Below, in pieces: positions 1 to 11,631 of a DNA stretch of 64,000 bases; position 1 is the stretch's first letter; the number at the start of each line of letters is the position of its first letter. The stretch lies in the NCBI RefSeq assembly GCF_040712315.1, contig NC_134016.1, positions 496,001 through 560,000 of the forward strand, in the 5' to 3' direction. The stretch comes from Castanea sativa. Taxonomy: Eukaryota > Streptophyta > Magnoliopsida > Fagales > Fagaceae. The notes under the pieces are model-generated. The model was not told the DNA's origin, did no database searches, and saw nothing but the letters and a program-made list of their open reading frames with translations. Both the position numbers and the translations under genes were made by a program.

Positions 1-1154
1 TTGCAAGAGATGTACATCACTGCTATATGTAAAAACCACAAGTTCAAGTGCCTATTTATCTATTATTCTAATAAACCACTACTGATAAACAGACCACAGC
101 TACTAATATGACCACTCCTGCCAATGTCACCTCTATTCCTGCACACAAGAAGTAAAAAACTTATGAGCGTCGCAGCTTTGCAGGCACAAGAAAATGCAAC
201 ATATAGGTATTTTCATAATATATCTAAGTCACAGGTTGGTCTGTTATGAACATTAATTAACAATAATCTAAGGGAAAATATTTTGTTTTCTTTTTCACTA
301 TCCTTTCCTTACCTCTCCCTAGGTGCAACCAAATAAGTGTAAACTCTAATCTAATGGGGTGCATGCACCAAATGTTAATCTTGAAGGTTGTGAAAATTAG
401 GCAGGGATGTTATGAATCCAATTCATATGGATGAATTTGAGACAGATGCGCCAGGTGAATGGCATTCTGAGGTAGAGTTGCTATTGTCATCATAACTACA
501 TCCTTGATGCACATCTTTTTGAAGCTATTAAACTATAACATGACAATATAGATTTATGGGTTTGTCATGTATTTGTCACTAGGAAATTGTCAATGCACAC
601 ACTTGTATACATATGCAACCAAATATTCCTTAATTTGTTCCATTAAAATGATGGTAACAAGGCACCGCTTATTTTTCTTCTGACATGCACAAAAGACACA
701 ACGTTTATAGGACAGCATTGTGAATACCTTCGCATCTAATGCTTAATTTTCTTCTGGTGTCTCACATCCTCACCACAAAATTAATCGCAGTCCCACAAAA
801 CCACAGCTTAATTCTTGTGCAAGCAAAAGAACGTTAAAATGACTTATCAATCTAGTTGGCATAAGAACATTAAAATGGCTTATCAATCTAGTTGGCATGC
901 TACTGTTGGATGGTATTGGCTTAGGTCATTGCACACTTGTAACCATGGACACCAAGTAAATCAACCATTTTCTTAACTAATACATGGAAAGAAGAGGCCT
1001 ATATTGTCAGAAGAAGGCATCGAAAGAGAAGAGGGAACTGTTTAGATGATGCATGTAAAAACATATATACCCTTTCATACTAATAAAATAAAATAAAAAT
1101 TGCATAAGACATCAATAGATGTATCTATATGCCTCTTAGTAGAGAGCTACAGGC
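1..1154. other. 3' flank of the LEA gene, no gene seen
   Basis: No coding region is recognisable here. The sequence is AT-rich and lies downstream of the minus-strand LEA gene, so roughly 1000-1154 probably includes its 3'UTR; the run of TAAAATAAAA at about 1080-1100 is an AT-rich stretch in that region. A direct tandem repeat of 36 bp (two near-identical copies sharing cttatcaatctagttggca) lies at about 828-899. Confidence 0.6.
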
Positions 1155-2228
1155 CTAACTTACCTCATCGTCGTCGTCGTCGTCATCACCACCATCTTCT
1201 TTGTTCTTCTTGATACGGGTAGTACCACCCTCCTTGGTGATGGGCAGCTTCATTGCTCCAAAGGGTGTATCCACATTAATATTTCCTTTCATGCTGTAAC
1301 CAGTGCCTTTTCCTCTAATCATGTCCCAAAGTGCAGAGCCAAAGTCCTTAGGCCTGAAGGTGATGGGAATATCAATATAAGTGATTCCATTTTTCACAAG
1401 ATTTGCAGATTTTTGAAGGTCTACAGATCCAATGCTCTCATCACACAGCCAAACCTCATAGTCTAGGTCATTAAGCCCCAAGTCAAAATCATTCTTATTT
1501 TCCAGTTTCAAGTGAAGTACTGCAACAGTTTCTTCAAAGGAAAATCTGTCAAACTTTATTTTCTCAATATCAATATCAGGCTTGTAAGGTATAGGGATCT
1601 CTCCAGTTTTCTCAAATGGTAGAGTTATTCTTCCAAAAACAGGCACATCCACAAGGAGATCAACCTTGATCTTATATGGAATGATGCTTCCGGGCTTAAT
1701 ATCGTCATATGTGTTTTTTATGTCATCATAAATCAGAGTAACTGGTATTTTGACAGTCTCCTCACCATGTGCTTGGATCGTTCCAGCATCTGGGATCAAC
1801 CCTGAAATAAGTTTCCTTCCATCACTCTCAATCAAGTAGTTTATGTCAATCAGAGGGATAGGAACTGGATTTGGGTTCTTTATGAGAATTTCAATGACAA
1901 ACTCCGCTTTTTCAAGATTGATAGAAGAGATGCGAAGCGCTGCCAAATCTGCAGTTGGCTTCCCAAATCCAATAGCTCCTTCAATCTTCTCGCCAATGTC
2001 ATGAATGAAATCCTTCACCTTTTCAAGAAAACCACCTTTCCCTTCCTCTTTATCATCCTCCTTGTGCCCCTTGTCCTTAACATCCCTTTCAGCAACTTCG
2101 GGTTTGTCATCCTCCTTGTGCTCCTTGTCCTTAACATCCCTTTCAACAACTATGGGTTTGTCGTCCTCCTCGTGCTCCTTGTCCTTAACATCCCTTTCAA
2201 CAACTTCAGGCTTATCGTAGGACGCCAT
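1155..2228 (-). CDS. LEA_2 / LEA14-type desiccation-related protein, two WHy domains
   Basis: Single coding exon of 357 residues. The start is taken at the ATG of MASYDKPEVV (2228), not an in-frame ATG 10 codons upstream, because homologues begin at the acidic leader and a likely splice acceptor lies just before it. Residues 5-58 are three 18-residue repeats of the form DKPxVxERDVKDKxHxED, hydrophilic and charged. They are followed by KVKDFIHDIGEKIEGAIGFG (about 70-89), typical of this subfamily. Two LEA_2 (water stress and hypersensitive response) beta domains follow at about 97-210, with NPNPVPIPLID at 118-128, and about 222-335. The C-terminus ends in an acidic Asp run. There is no signal peptide or membrane segment. 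The family is thought to protect proteins during dehydration, and this subgroup is expected to be cytosolic. The promoter carries an ABA-response type motif, which fits stress induction. The ORF is intact. Confidence 0.93.
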   Translation of the reverse strand: MASYDKPEVVERDVKDKEHEEDDKPIVVERDVKDKEHKEDDKPEVAERDVKDKGHKEDDKEEGKGGFLEKVKDFIHDIGEKIEGAIGFGKPTADLAALRISSINLEKAEFVIEILIKNPNPVPIPLIDINYLIESDGRKLISGLIPDAGTIQAHGEETVKIPVTLIYDDIKNTYDDIKPGSIIPYKIKVDLLVDVPVFGRITLPFEKTGEIPIPYKPDIDIEKIKFDRFSFEETVAVLHLKLENKNDFDLGLNDLDYEVWLCDESIGSVDLQKSANLVKNGITYIDIPITFRPKDFGSALWDMIRGKGTGYSMKGNINVDTPFGAMKLPITKEGGTTRIKKNKEDGGDDDDDDDEVS

Positions 2229-2230
2229 GC

Positions 2231-3216
2231 CTTCATAGAAATACAATTCCAAGGTCAAAAGAATTAGTTATTAAGATTAACCAGGATACAAGAAGTAACA
2301 AGTAAAGTAGAGAAAACGGGCAAGAACTAACAAATGAAATAAAGGCCACTGCACTTGAACTAGCAACCATAGAATTAAATTCTGTAATCCACTTGCTAAT
2401 CACACACAATGCATATGGAAAGTTTTTAGAAAATTAGAGTATGCATACGAACACAGATGATTTTATCTATGGTTAATGCATGAAATATGGGCTCAACGTT
2501 CACTGTCACTCAGAGGAAGGACCATCTGATCTGATACCATGATAAATTAGCTATAGTCCCAAAAGTTTAAACGGTTAGAAAATCGTGACAATTTAACCAT
2601 AATTCTAACAGCATCATTACTCAGTTTATAATTTTTTTTTAAAACGATATTAACTGCTAAAAATATAATCAATCTGAACCATCCAAGTTGTTATACAAAT
2701 AATTGTCAAACCCTTTTAATACCAGATCTTGACTTATTACTATAAAAGCAAATGCAGATCAAAACAATGAAACAGATAACAAAGGTTTGATCTAATCTGT
2801 CAATGAAACAGATAACAATCAATTCAACTTTCAGAGCAACACTCAAAATTAAAAGGTATTTATTAAGCAGAACGAAGTATTATAATATCTATCATATAAA
2901 TGTTGGAAAGTTAATCATACATTCATATTAGATAGAATAAGTAGATCTAAAACTAGGATCTAGATTAGATCTGCTTCAAATTCCATATGATCAGAGATTG
3001 AAATGAAGCAACAAATTGAAAAAAGTTACAGATCACATACATTTATTATAGAAAAAGTGAAAAATAATCGACAATAAACGAAAATGAAAGAGAGATCAAA
3101 GTAGTAGGAACGTAAAAAGAAAAAGATGTATGATAAAACGAAACCGATCACAGCAAAATATAGAATTGATTATAAATAAGTAAAATAGAGAGAGAGAGAG
3201 AGAGGAAAATAGATAC
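2231..3216 (-). other. Inferred 5'UTR intron of the LEA gene
   Basis: On the minus strand a donor of the form CCCAG/GTATCT occurs at 3217/3216. A plausible acceptor (tttctatgaag) ends at 2231, two bases before the ATG. The segment is AT-rich, has no coding potential and carries a GA microsatellite near 3188-3204, just inside the donor end. The same intron-like sequence, donor included, is repeated at 11632-12530. The intron is inferred from splice signals only; no transcript evidence is available. Confidence 0.5.
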
Positions 3217-3360
3217 CTGGGAATTGAAATTCAAAGGAATATTTGGAAATGGAAGAAATTAAAAGGCAAAAAGAAAAGGGTTTTTGAGGTTTTTGAAGAA
3301 AAGCAGAGGAGGAATCAGAAAACAGAGAGATAAGTTACATACATAGATATATATGTTAAG

Positions 3361-3436
3361 TGTCTGTCTGTCTGTCTGAGAGTCACTCACACTCTATTTA
3401 TGGGACTGGCTGGCTAAGCCTTAAGGGACACGTGGC
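3361..3436 (-). promoter_or_regulatory. LEA gene core promoter: TATA box and ABRE/G-box
   Basis: On the minus strand an ATAAATAG-type TATA box lies at 3394-3401. About 30 bp upstream of it is GCCACGTGT (3428-3436), an ACGT-core ABRE/G-box. A (TCTG)n tetranucleotide run at 3361-3378 lies where the transcript would begin. The ABRE is kept in both extra copies of this flank (12702-12710 and 22551-22559), but the TATA-box segment is missing there. Confidence 0.6.
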
Positions 3437-3637
3437 AATCCAACTTAGCTTTGCCGACCTGTCTGGTCTGGTATTCCTTTTATGGGCCCCACCTTTCTTT
3501 GTAAAGCATTGTGATTATGATTACGCGGCCTGTCCGTGTTCACAACTGTGATCGATGCCAACTTGCCAAGAGCACTGGCATCTCAGGTTGTAAAAAGTAA
3601 AATAGTGTCTTTTTTTTTTTTTCTTTTTCTTTTTTTT

Positions 3638-4372
3638 GAATAAATTTCAAAAAACTAGCCTGTGGTTTGGAGAAATACTGTTCAGATCCAAAACATTTCA
3701 AAATTGACCAATTAAGTCCCTAAAAGACATATTAGTCCCCCACTCTTGACACCGTTACCCATCCATCAATTTTCTTTCCCTCGCTCAGAACTCTCTGGTT
3801 CTCTCTCCCTCTTTCAATCCTAGCCAAAACCATAACAAAAAAACCCAAATCTTACCAAAAAACCATAGCATCCTCCATTGCAAATCCAACCCATATCGGA
3901 AACCACCACCACCACTGAAAACCACCGCCGGCCACAAAACCCAAAGAAAAAAAAACCCCAAAACCTAAAACCATCCAACCACACATTAGAGCCCACCAAA
4001 GAAATCATCAGCAAATCAAAACCAACCACTACAAAACACACCACCACCGCAAAAACCACCCAAACCACAACTCACAACCGCCAAACCCACGAATCACTAT
4101 GAAGAAAAGAGGCATGGATGAGAGAAACAAAGGCTTGAAAGGGAGGGGGGTGGATCAGCTTAGAGAGAGAGAGGATGAGAGGGAGAAGGAGAGGTACAAG
4201 GAAGAAGAGAGGAAACAGAGAGACAGACGACAGAAAAAAGTAACGGAGGAAATAGAATAATAACAGTGTAAGGGTGTTTTTGTCTTTTAAGGACCAAAGG
4301 GGTCAATTTTGAAAGGTTTTAGACCTGAGCGGTATTTCCCCAAACCTCAGGGGTGTTTTCTGAAATTTACCC
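3638..4372. mobile_element. Non-autonomous MULE-like element with terminal inverted repeats
   Basis: The left end (gaataaatttcaaaaaac) and the reverse complement of the right end (gggtaaatttcagaaaac) match over roughly 90 bp with scattered differences. Both contain the tgtggtttgg/tgaggtttgg and tcaaaattgacc blocks common in plant MULE-type termini. The flanking 9-mers ctttttttt (3629-3637) and cttgctttt (4373-4381) match at 7 of 9 positions, a decayed TSD in T-rich sequence. The interior (3840-4260) is a CCA-rich stretch followed by a GA-rich one, with no recognisable gene. Confidence 0.65.
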
Positions 4373-4773
4373 CTTGCTTTTTTATCTATTTTACTATTTT
4401 ATTTTACTATCTATCACCCGTACCAGTTTTTATTTTTCTATATAACTCATTAACTAAATGCTACTCTAACTCAATAATATATTTTGTTTTTCTATCAAAT
4501 GTAAATGCATTATTATTAATATTATTATTATTATTATTATTATATATATTGTGTTATATTTAAATGTAAAGGCATTATTTTGTAAAACTTATATAATATG
4601 GTGAGACTCAGATCTAATGCATGTAGTGCACTAGACTCGTTAAGATAATGATATGTATTTAAAAGTGAACACATGTTATAATTTCAGTGGGTCCAGTACA
4701 ACTAGACACTGGGTCTAAACCTCACCTATATAATACTATTTACCCTATAATATTACCAGAATCACTCTTTATA

Positions 4774-7700
4774 GGGATGGGCTCCTCTCCTGTTTCTTTT
4801 TCTTCCATTCTCTTCAGTTTTTAAATGGATGCATGACATCTAGCACTTATATAATCTGAGGATGTTCATTAAGCCACGTCACATGAGCAAAATTTTAATT
4901 CATTTAACAGAGATTAGCACAAAACTCTGCTTCCCGCGCTCAAAATTTTCACAAAAAGCCATTCCGCCAAAACCTTTGAGCAACCCGCTAAAACCTTTGA
5001 GCAACCCGCTAAAATATCTAACGATTCCAAAATCTTCCAATCATTCGAATTCTAGCCCAACAAAGAAGATTTGCTTTCTACTGTGTGTACCCAAGATAAA
5101 AATCTTTACATCATCCCAACTCTAGTGAGACCACAAAGCAATCCCCTGTCTAGTGAGACCAAAAAATAGAACCATTGTTGATTTTAACAACTTGACTGGA
5201 ATTGAAAGTTCTAAATTCCAATAGGTGCACAAACATTCTTTGCATTATTTATTTGTGTTTTTTTTTTCCCTGTAGTTTTTATACTCTTTTGCTAAGTCTT
5301 TAACTGATCTCCTAACAAATAGTTGAATTCCTTGTTTGATTTGGATTTGTTTTTCTTTTTGCTTCACTACTTTTAGCTTTTAGACTTTGAAAATTATTTC
5401 CTAAGTAATCAAAACAATTGCAATCAGTATTCATAAATCTAATTTGACTTCCTTATCTAGTATTATCAAGTATTTGTCCATAATTATTTTACTTGCCACC
5501 ATGCTCAAGTGATTATATCTAGTAAGCATGGACATGACATGGGGTAAAGTGCTCTTGTCAATGCACAAAAAACAGGGATTTGTTCAATACTAGTAATTCA
5601 ATATTTAGTAATGCAGCAAGTAAACATGGGTATTTAGTTTCTTATTATTTGTTTTATTTTTATATCATTGACTATTTTATTAACAACACTAACTTGTTTT
5701 GCTTTAATTTGGTTTTTGAATTTCTCTTTAGGTGTTCTCTTCTTTTCAAAGTTACTAGTCAATATAATGCCTATAATTAGTGATGAACAAATATGCCCTG
5801 AAAGTGATAAAGAGAATGAAGATATTTATACTAATATTATGCACAATTCTGATTGTCAAGGGAAAATATCTGTTTGGAAAATGGAGTTTGACTCAAAAGA
5901 GCATGCTCACCAATGGTATAATGAATATGCTAAAGAAGTTGGATTTAGCACTCAAAAGCAATGGAAAAATGAGGATAGATTTAGTGGAGTAATATCAAGT
6001 AGAAGATTTGTCTGTTATAAGGAAGGCTACTGAAAAAAAAAAAGACAAGCAAGTGGATGTGAAAAAGCCTCGAAAAGAAACTAGAACTGGTTGCTTAGCA
6101 AGACTAACCATTTCTCTTCAAGCTAATGGAAAATATCAGGTCATTGATTTTGAATCAAATCACAATCATGACTTAGTGGATAAGTCATGTGTACACATGT
6201 TACCTGCTCAAAGAGTTATTGCTGATGTTCAAGCTATTTAAATTGAGTTGGCAGATAATTCAGGTATACCACCTAAACTAGCACATGAATTGATGAGTCG
6301 TCAAGTTGGAGGTAGAGAAAATCTTGGTTTTACTAAGCAAGATCATAAGAATTATTTGAGGGCTAAGAGGAAAAGAGATTTGAAGCAAGGTGAAGTCGGG
6401 GGTCTTTTGAATTATTTTCTTAGTCAAGTATCAGAAAATCTATCATTCTTTTTTCGAGTTCAATTGGATGTTGAAGACCAGATCACTAACATATTCTAGG
6501 CTGGTGCCAAAATGATTTTAGACTATGGTATATATGGTGATGTGGTATTCTTTGACAGGACTTACAGGACCGATAAAGAGTGTCGACCTTTTGGAGCATT
6601 TATTGGAGCAAATCATCATTATCAGCTAGTTGTATGTGGGGCCTCTTTGTTATATGATGAAACTATTCAGTCATTTGAATGGCTATTTCATACATTTTTT
6701 TAGTGTATGTCCGGTAAAAAGCCAAAGACAATATTTACTGACCGAGATCTTGCAATGGCAAAGGCAATATCTTTAGTGATGCTAGAGACTTATCATAGAT
6801 TGTGCTTATGGCATATTTATCAAAATGCTCTTAAAAATCTTAATTATCTATTTAAGAGCCAAAAAACCTTCAATGCTGATTTTAGAAGTTGCATATATGA
6901 TGGTGAGTATGAAGAGGAGTTCATTAGTGCTTGGGAGAATATGTTGGAAAAATATGATCTTCAAGAAAATAAATGGCTGCAAGATCTATTTAAAGTGAGA
7001 GAAAAGTGGGCTATGGTGTATGGGAGAAATACCTTTTCTGCAGGTAAGAAAAGTACACAGCTTAGTGAGGGTTTCAACTCTCTTTTAGAAGATTATTTGA
7101 AGTCTAATTTGGACATAGTACAATTTTTCAAACATTTTCAAAGGGTTGTTGATGATGTCTGTTATAATGAAGTTTGTGCAAACTATGACATAAGCCAAAA
7201 AATTCCCACTTTGAAGGTTAATGTTTCTTTGCTGAGACATGCCAGAGATATCTAGGAACTGTTTTTAATATGTTCCAAGATGAGTTCGAAAAGTCATTGA
7301 TGGTGGTTGTTGACACTTTTCATCAAGGTGGACTAGTTTCTACATATAAAGTTCATAATTGTGAAGGTTCTAGGCAACATACAGTTACATCTTCAAATGG
7401 TTTGATTACATGTAGTTGTAAAAATTTTGAGTTTGTTGGAATTATGTGTAGCCATATTTTGAAAGTACTTGATGAGATGAAGATTAAGTTGATGATTCCT
7501 GAACAATTCATATTGAAGAGATGGACCAAGAATGCAAGGGCTGGAATTGTCTTGGATATTCATGAGTGTGAGGTACAAAGTGACCCTAAGCTAGAAATGC
7601 GAGCTCGTTATAGAAATTTATGCACCACTTATGTTAGATTGATGGGTAAAGCTACTGAATCTAAAGAGGCATCTGATTTTCTTCTAAGTCTTGCAAGTGA

Positions 7701-9979
7701 GTTAGATGCAAAAGTAGAAGAATATTTAAAGATTGAATCTCCGAGTGAGACCCTTACGCCTTCCTCAATGTCTTGTGAAAATCAGGTCGTCAAGAGCACA
7801 TGTACCATACAAGCAAAAGGTTTAAAGAGAAGGGAAGTTTTGTGTGGGAGAAAACGGTTGAAAGGTTGTCTTGAAAAGGGAGCTAAAAAAAATCCAAACT
7901 CTCACATTTGGCTTAAATCAGAATTTTTCCAATGCCTCGCCCTCATTGCTACCGCAAATTTTTGGTCAAGCGCTTTATAACCAATCAAAATTCTCTGGCC
8001 TTTAGATGTCCCAAGATATGGACCCTGCTCAATTACAAGCATTGCCAATGAACCAAGGGCAGCAGAACTCATCACTTTTTGACACTGTGAGTGTAGCCAC
8101 TGCTGCCATTGCATCGGACATAACTCCTCCAACCACATGTTCCACCACCATGAGATAAACCTCAGGTACTTATTGTGATTTTATATCTCATTGTTGAAAT
8201 TGTCACTAGAATTGAGTGTGTGCAAGAAACTATTGCTCACTTGATACCACAACATAAATTTTCTCTTTAAAAAACAAAACATTAAAAAAAAAATCAGTAT
8301 GGAATTGAATTTTTGGAGTGTCTTAGATGCTACCATCTCATAGTTTTACTTATTTAAGTGACTAATAAGAGGTTGGATGATTGCAGGGGAGGGAGTGATG
8401 CCCAAAACATGATCCTTTTTTTGTACAGCCATGAGGTCCATCTCCTTCAACTTAGAAACTTATGATGCAGCTAAATTGCTTGCATCCTCTGGCTACCTCA
8501 GATTGCTCTTCATTGTTTTATTATTTTTGGTAGAAGTAGGACATCACATATATGCATTGTGTGATAATTTTACAACCAGTGGTGCTAAGTTTTAAGCATG
8601 AAAAGTAATCTATTTTTGGCATTGTTTGTAATATAGCTTCTGGAGAAATTTTTGTAGCATCCAAGTTGAAGAGCTCAAATGACCCATTGTTCTCTTTCTT
8701 GTGTCTTAAGAGAAATTTCTTTAAAGTTTCTTGCAAAAATATTCTTTTTCTTATGCTCTCTTGGAAATTAATGAAGTCTTAGCTATATCTTTAAGTAATT
8801 TTGTAATCAATTGCTTAACTCAACTTTAAGCCAATATGAGATAAGAAATTGTGTAGAGAAGTGCAATATTCCAGTTGCTATGATGTGCTTATCTTGTAGC
8901 TCATGCAGCAAAGTATTTCCCAAGGCTTGCACTCAAAAAGGAAAGCAAATACAATATCACTTTCATAGTGATGACTCTAGAGAGGCACAATGAAGAAATT
9001 GCAAGATTCGAACACAAAGTCTAATGCATTTGCAATTCTAGAAGCAAACAATTTTTGTCAAATTGCTCCATGAAAATTTCCTGCAATTAATATTTTTATA
9101 CATATTCTATAGTATCTCACGCAAGGATACAAAGAAGAAACAAATATAAAGAGACCCCATTTGTACTAAACTCCAACAAAAAAATTTCATTAATCAAGAT
9201 AATGTTCAATGGTTACATGAGCAGGAAATGCAAAAACAAGCCTTGCATTCTCCCAACAAAAAAGATGACCCCTATAGCCCAACAAAAAAAATGACCCCAC
9301 AACCTTGCATTCACCGTTGCTGATGAGGTACTTTTACAAGAAAACAAGCTACCACCAGCCTAAGCATTTTCACAAACACCTTCACAGCATTTCAAGGGCT
9401 ACTATTACTTCTCTTCACAAGTTGCTCAACTTAGTCCTCAATGGTAGTACATTTCAATCAGAGAAAGGAAGCTTTCAATACAATTGCTCTGCTACATAGT
9501 AATGCAAAATGAAGTCATAAGTATACTCAAATTTTTGCCACATGTACTCCACCACTATCTTTTCATTCTTTATGGAAATCATTAATAATTTAACACAAAC
9601 TGAAAAAAGAGCTCCAGCTTTAGCAAGAGATGACTTCTTTGATCAAATTTCTCTCTTTCGGAAGAATACACAATGCAAACGGTCTCCCCAATAGATTGAA
9701 CGACTATCTTAGCTCTTCCCATTTCAAAAATTAAGGAAAGGAAAAAGTAAGAAGTACCGTGCAAGAGTGATGTTGAAGCTGTATCAAAAATCTGAGAGAG
9801 AGGGAGAGCGATATTACAGGATTTTAGTGGGAAGGAAATGATAGAAGGAGTCAAGGAGTCTTTGTGAAATATGACATGGCTTGATAATTGATCCTTAGAT
9901 TCAGTCTTGCCAGATGTCATACATCCATTTAAAAACTGAAGAGAACGGGAGAAAAAGAAACAGGAGAGGAGCCCATCCC
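4774..9979 (+). mobile_element. FAR1-type Mutator-like element (MULE-1), 5.2 kb, perfect 9-bp TSD
   Basis: The termini are inverted repeats of about 75 bp: gggatgggctcctctcctg at 4774 is mirrored by caggagaggagcccatccc ending at 9979. Both sides are flanked by ctctttata (4765-4773 and 9980-9988), the 9-bp duplication expected of Mutator transposition. The element carries a decayed FAR1/MULE transposase (5767-7980). Its left part has a 21-bp direct repeat (aaaacctttgagcaacccgct twice, about 4970-5012). The stretches 4850-5760 and 8000-9900 show no other recognisable gene. The related flank at 24081-24100 holds the uninterrupted target sequence, so this insertion postdates the flank duplication. 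Confidence 0.93.
5767..7980 (+). pseudogene. FAR1-domain MULE transposase, frameshifted
   Basis: Domains in order: FAR1 DNA-binding domain (about 5880-6190, with a Cys/His set ending in NHNHDL); MULE transposase core (about 6500-7250) with the first Asp in VVFFDRTYR, the second in IFTDRDLAMAKA, a CLWHIYQNA block and a Glu in STQLSEGFN; SWIM zinc finger CSCKNFEFVGIMCSHILKV (about 7410-7470). The reading frame is broken by frameshifts near 6031 and 7253 and by in-frame stops at 6239, 6497 and 6701. The stop at 6497 replaces a Trp expected in the NIFW motif. The start is uncertain: the ATG at 5767 follows a likely intron. The protein would cut and paste the element; as read it cannot make a full-length product. 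FAR1/FHY3 light-signalling factors descend from this family, but the terminal repeats mark this one as a transposon gene. Confidence 0.9.
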
Positions 9980-9988
9980 CTCTTTATA

Positions 9989-11165
9989 TTTTTATCAATT
10001 CAATGATAATTTGGACTTTCAATACGTGCTTGTTATCCATTAGGAGTATCTTTTTTTATCATTTAATTTTTTTTTTTTTTGTAATTAGTTTTTTTTTTTT
10101 TAGAAGGATTTTTGTTATTAGTTTGGATAGATAGATAATGCTGGATAAAATGTTAGATTGTCTTTAAGTAAATCTTATTCACTTGTAGTAGAAAGATTAA
10201 GTTTCTTTCAAATTTTAATGTTAGGTTTAACTTCTAAAATCATCTATTTATATGGCTTCTTGTTAAATTAATATCATAGTAGGTTGTGAAATCTTATTAT
10301 TGAGAGAATAGTGAGCCGCATGTTCAAGAGAATTTCTTATAACATTTTTCTACTTGGGGGCTTGGGATGATTTGAGAAACTTTGGAACGAGTTTTAAATT
10401 CTACAATTTTGTCTAAGCTTAACCGATTTATCTAATTAGTTAATTCAAGCATTCAAAAAGAGATCGTTACTTGTGCCTAAATATTATTCTGGATGCTCAA
10501 TAAACCTACACAAGGAAGGTCGGAAACATGAGTTTAACCACCAAGCTAATAAGCACTTTATTTCCAAATGATTGATTTACTACATAACCACTAGAATTAT
10601 GACTATTGGTATGATATATGTCTTAAATTTGAATCTTCAAGAGTGACAATGTGATGCATATTGGTTCTGTCGCCTAAAAATCACTGGTATTTTGGATTTA
10701 ACTAAAATCAAGCTTTGGCTCAACTAACTAGAGCGATCACTTATATATTGTCCACATTCTCATCTAGGCTCCTAACACACTAATTTCTCAATGAATAGAG
10801 GAGTTACTATAATCATGCTCAAATAAGAAGGTAGCAATATCTATATATTTTTTTCACTATTTTTCATCCAACCAAAAAAACAAAAAAGAAAAAAGATTTA
10901 ATTAGAACATTAACCTCATTACACAGACATGATAGGTAGACTTTGTCATAGATTGGCACGTTGGGGTTGTTTGCTGTCATGTATATGAAAATGAAGAACA
11001 ATATATCATAAACGACATCTTTGTAGACGATTTTAATTGAAAGATGGGGAAAGTCAAACTCTCCTGCTGGAATCATATCTGACCCAGGGGATGTATACTA
11101 TTTGGCAAAACTCAAAAGTCAAAACTCTTGCCTCTTGCTGAGTACCTCAAAAAAAAAAAAAAGCT
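9989..11165. repeat. Distal part of LEA 5'-flank copy 1
   Basis: This AT-rich segment continues the LEA flank on the far side of MULE-1. It matches 24090-25290 over most of its length (shared blocks include tttttatcaattcaatga, the cttgggggcttgg block and the tgtagacg block) and 13205-13433 over the first part. It holds no gene. Confidence 0.8.
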
Positions 11166-11631
11166 AGATAAAATTTTCTACTTTTCTATCATTTTCCTTC
11201 GGCTTCGCAGGCCCCAAACAGATGGAAAATATTTTGTGTAAATAGCTGCTTATGTTAGTGAGAATCCAAATAGCAACCTTAATTCCTGGGAGTTTTTTTA
11301 ATGGTTGCATGTTGCGGAGCTACTAATCCATATATATAAATATTAATAAATACTACTAACCAAATGCTTTGTTTTCAATCAATCTCTTCCTCACTCCCCT
11401 AGTGAGTGTCAAGTTTACTTCTCTTTCAATTATGAAAATGCTCTGTTTTCAATCAATCTCTTTGACGTTTTTTTTAAAAAAATTTATTTTAAGAATTGTT
11501 ATTTAATTATTTAGCTTAATGGTAAAACTGAAATTAATTACTAATAAGTAAACCCCTCTAATTTTTTTTTAAGTGAATTCATTCTTCTACAGAAATTCAA
11601 GTTAGGCAAAGAGAATAAAACTAAATACACG
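11166..11631. other. Spacer between LEA-flank copies 1 and 2
   Basis: AT-rich sequence without a coding region. A short internal direct repeat (tgttttcaatcaatctcttcctcac / tgttttcaatcaatctctt) lies at about 11370-11465. Confidence 0.5.

Noticed and set aside
2001..2267. Plus-strand open frames across the LEA coding region
   Set aside because: Antisense shadows of the repetitive acidic leader; Leu/Ser-rich low-complexity product and no family match.
3878..4102. Thr/Pro/Lys-rich 74-codon frame
   Set aside because: Encoded by the CCA-rich interior of a transposon; low complexity only.
9582..9920. Minus-strand 112-codon frame at the right end of MULE-1
   Set aside because: Overlaps the terminal inverted repeat and matches no known family; likely chance.
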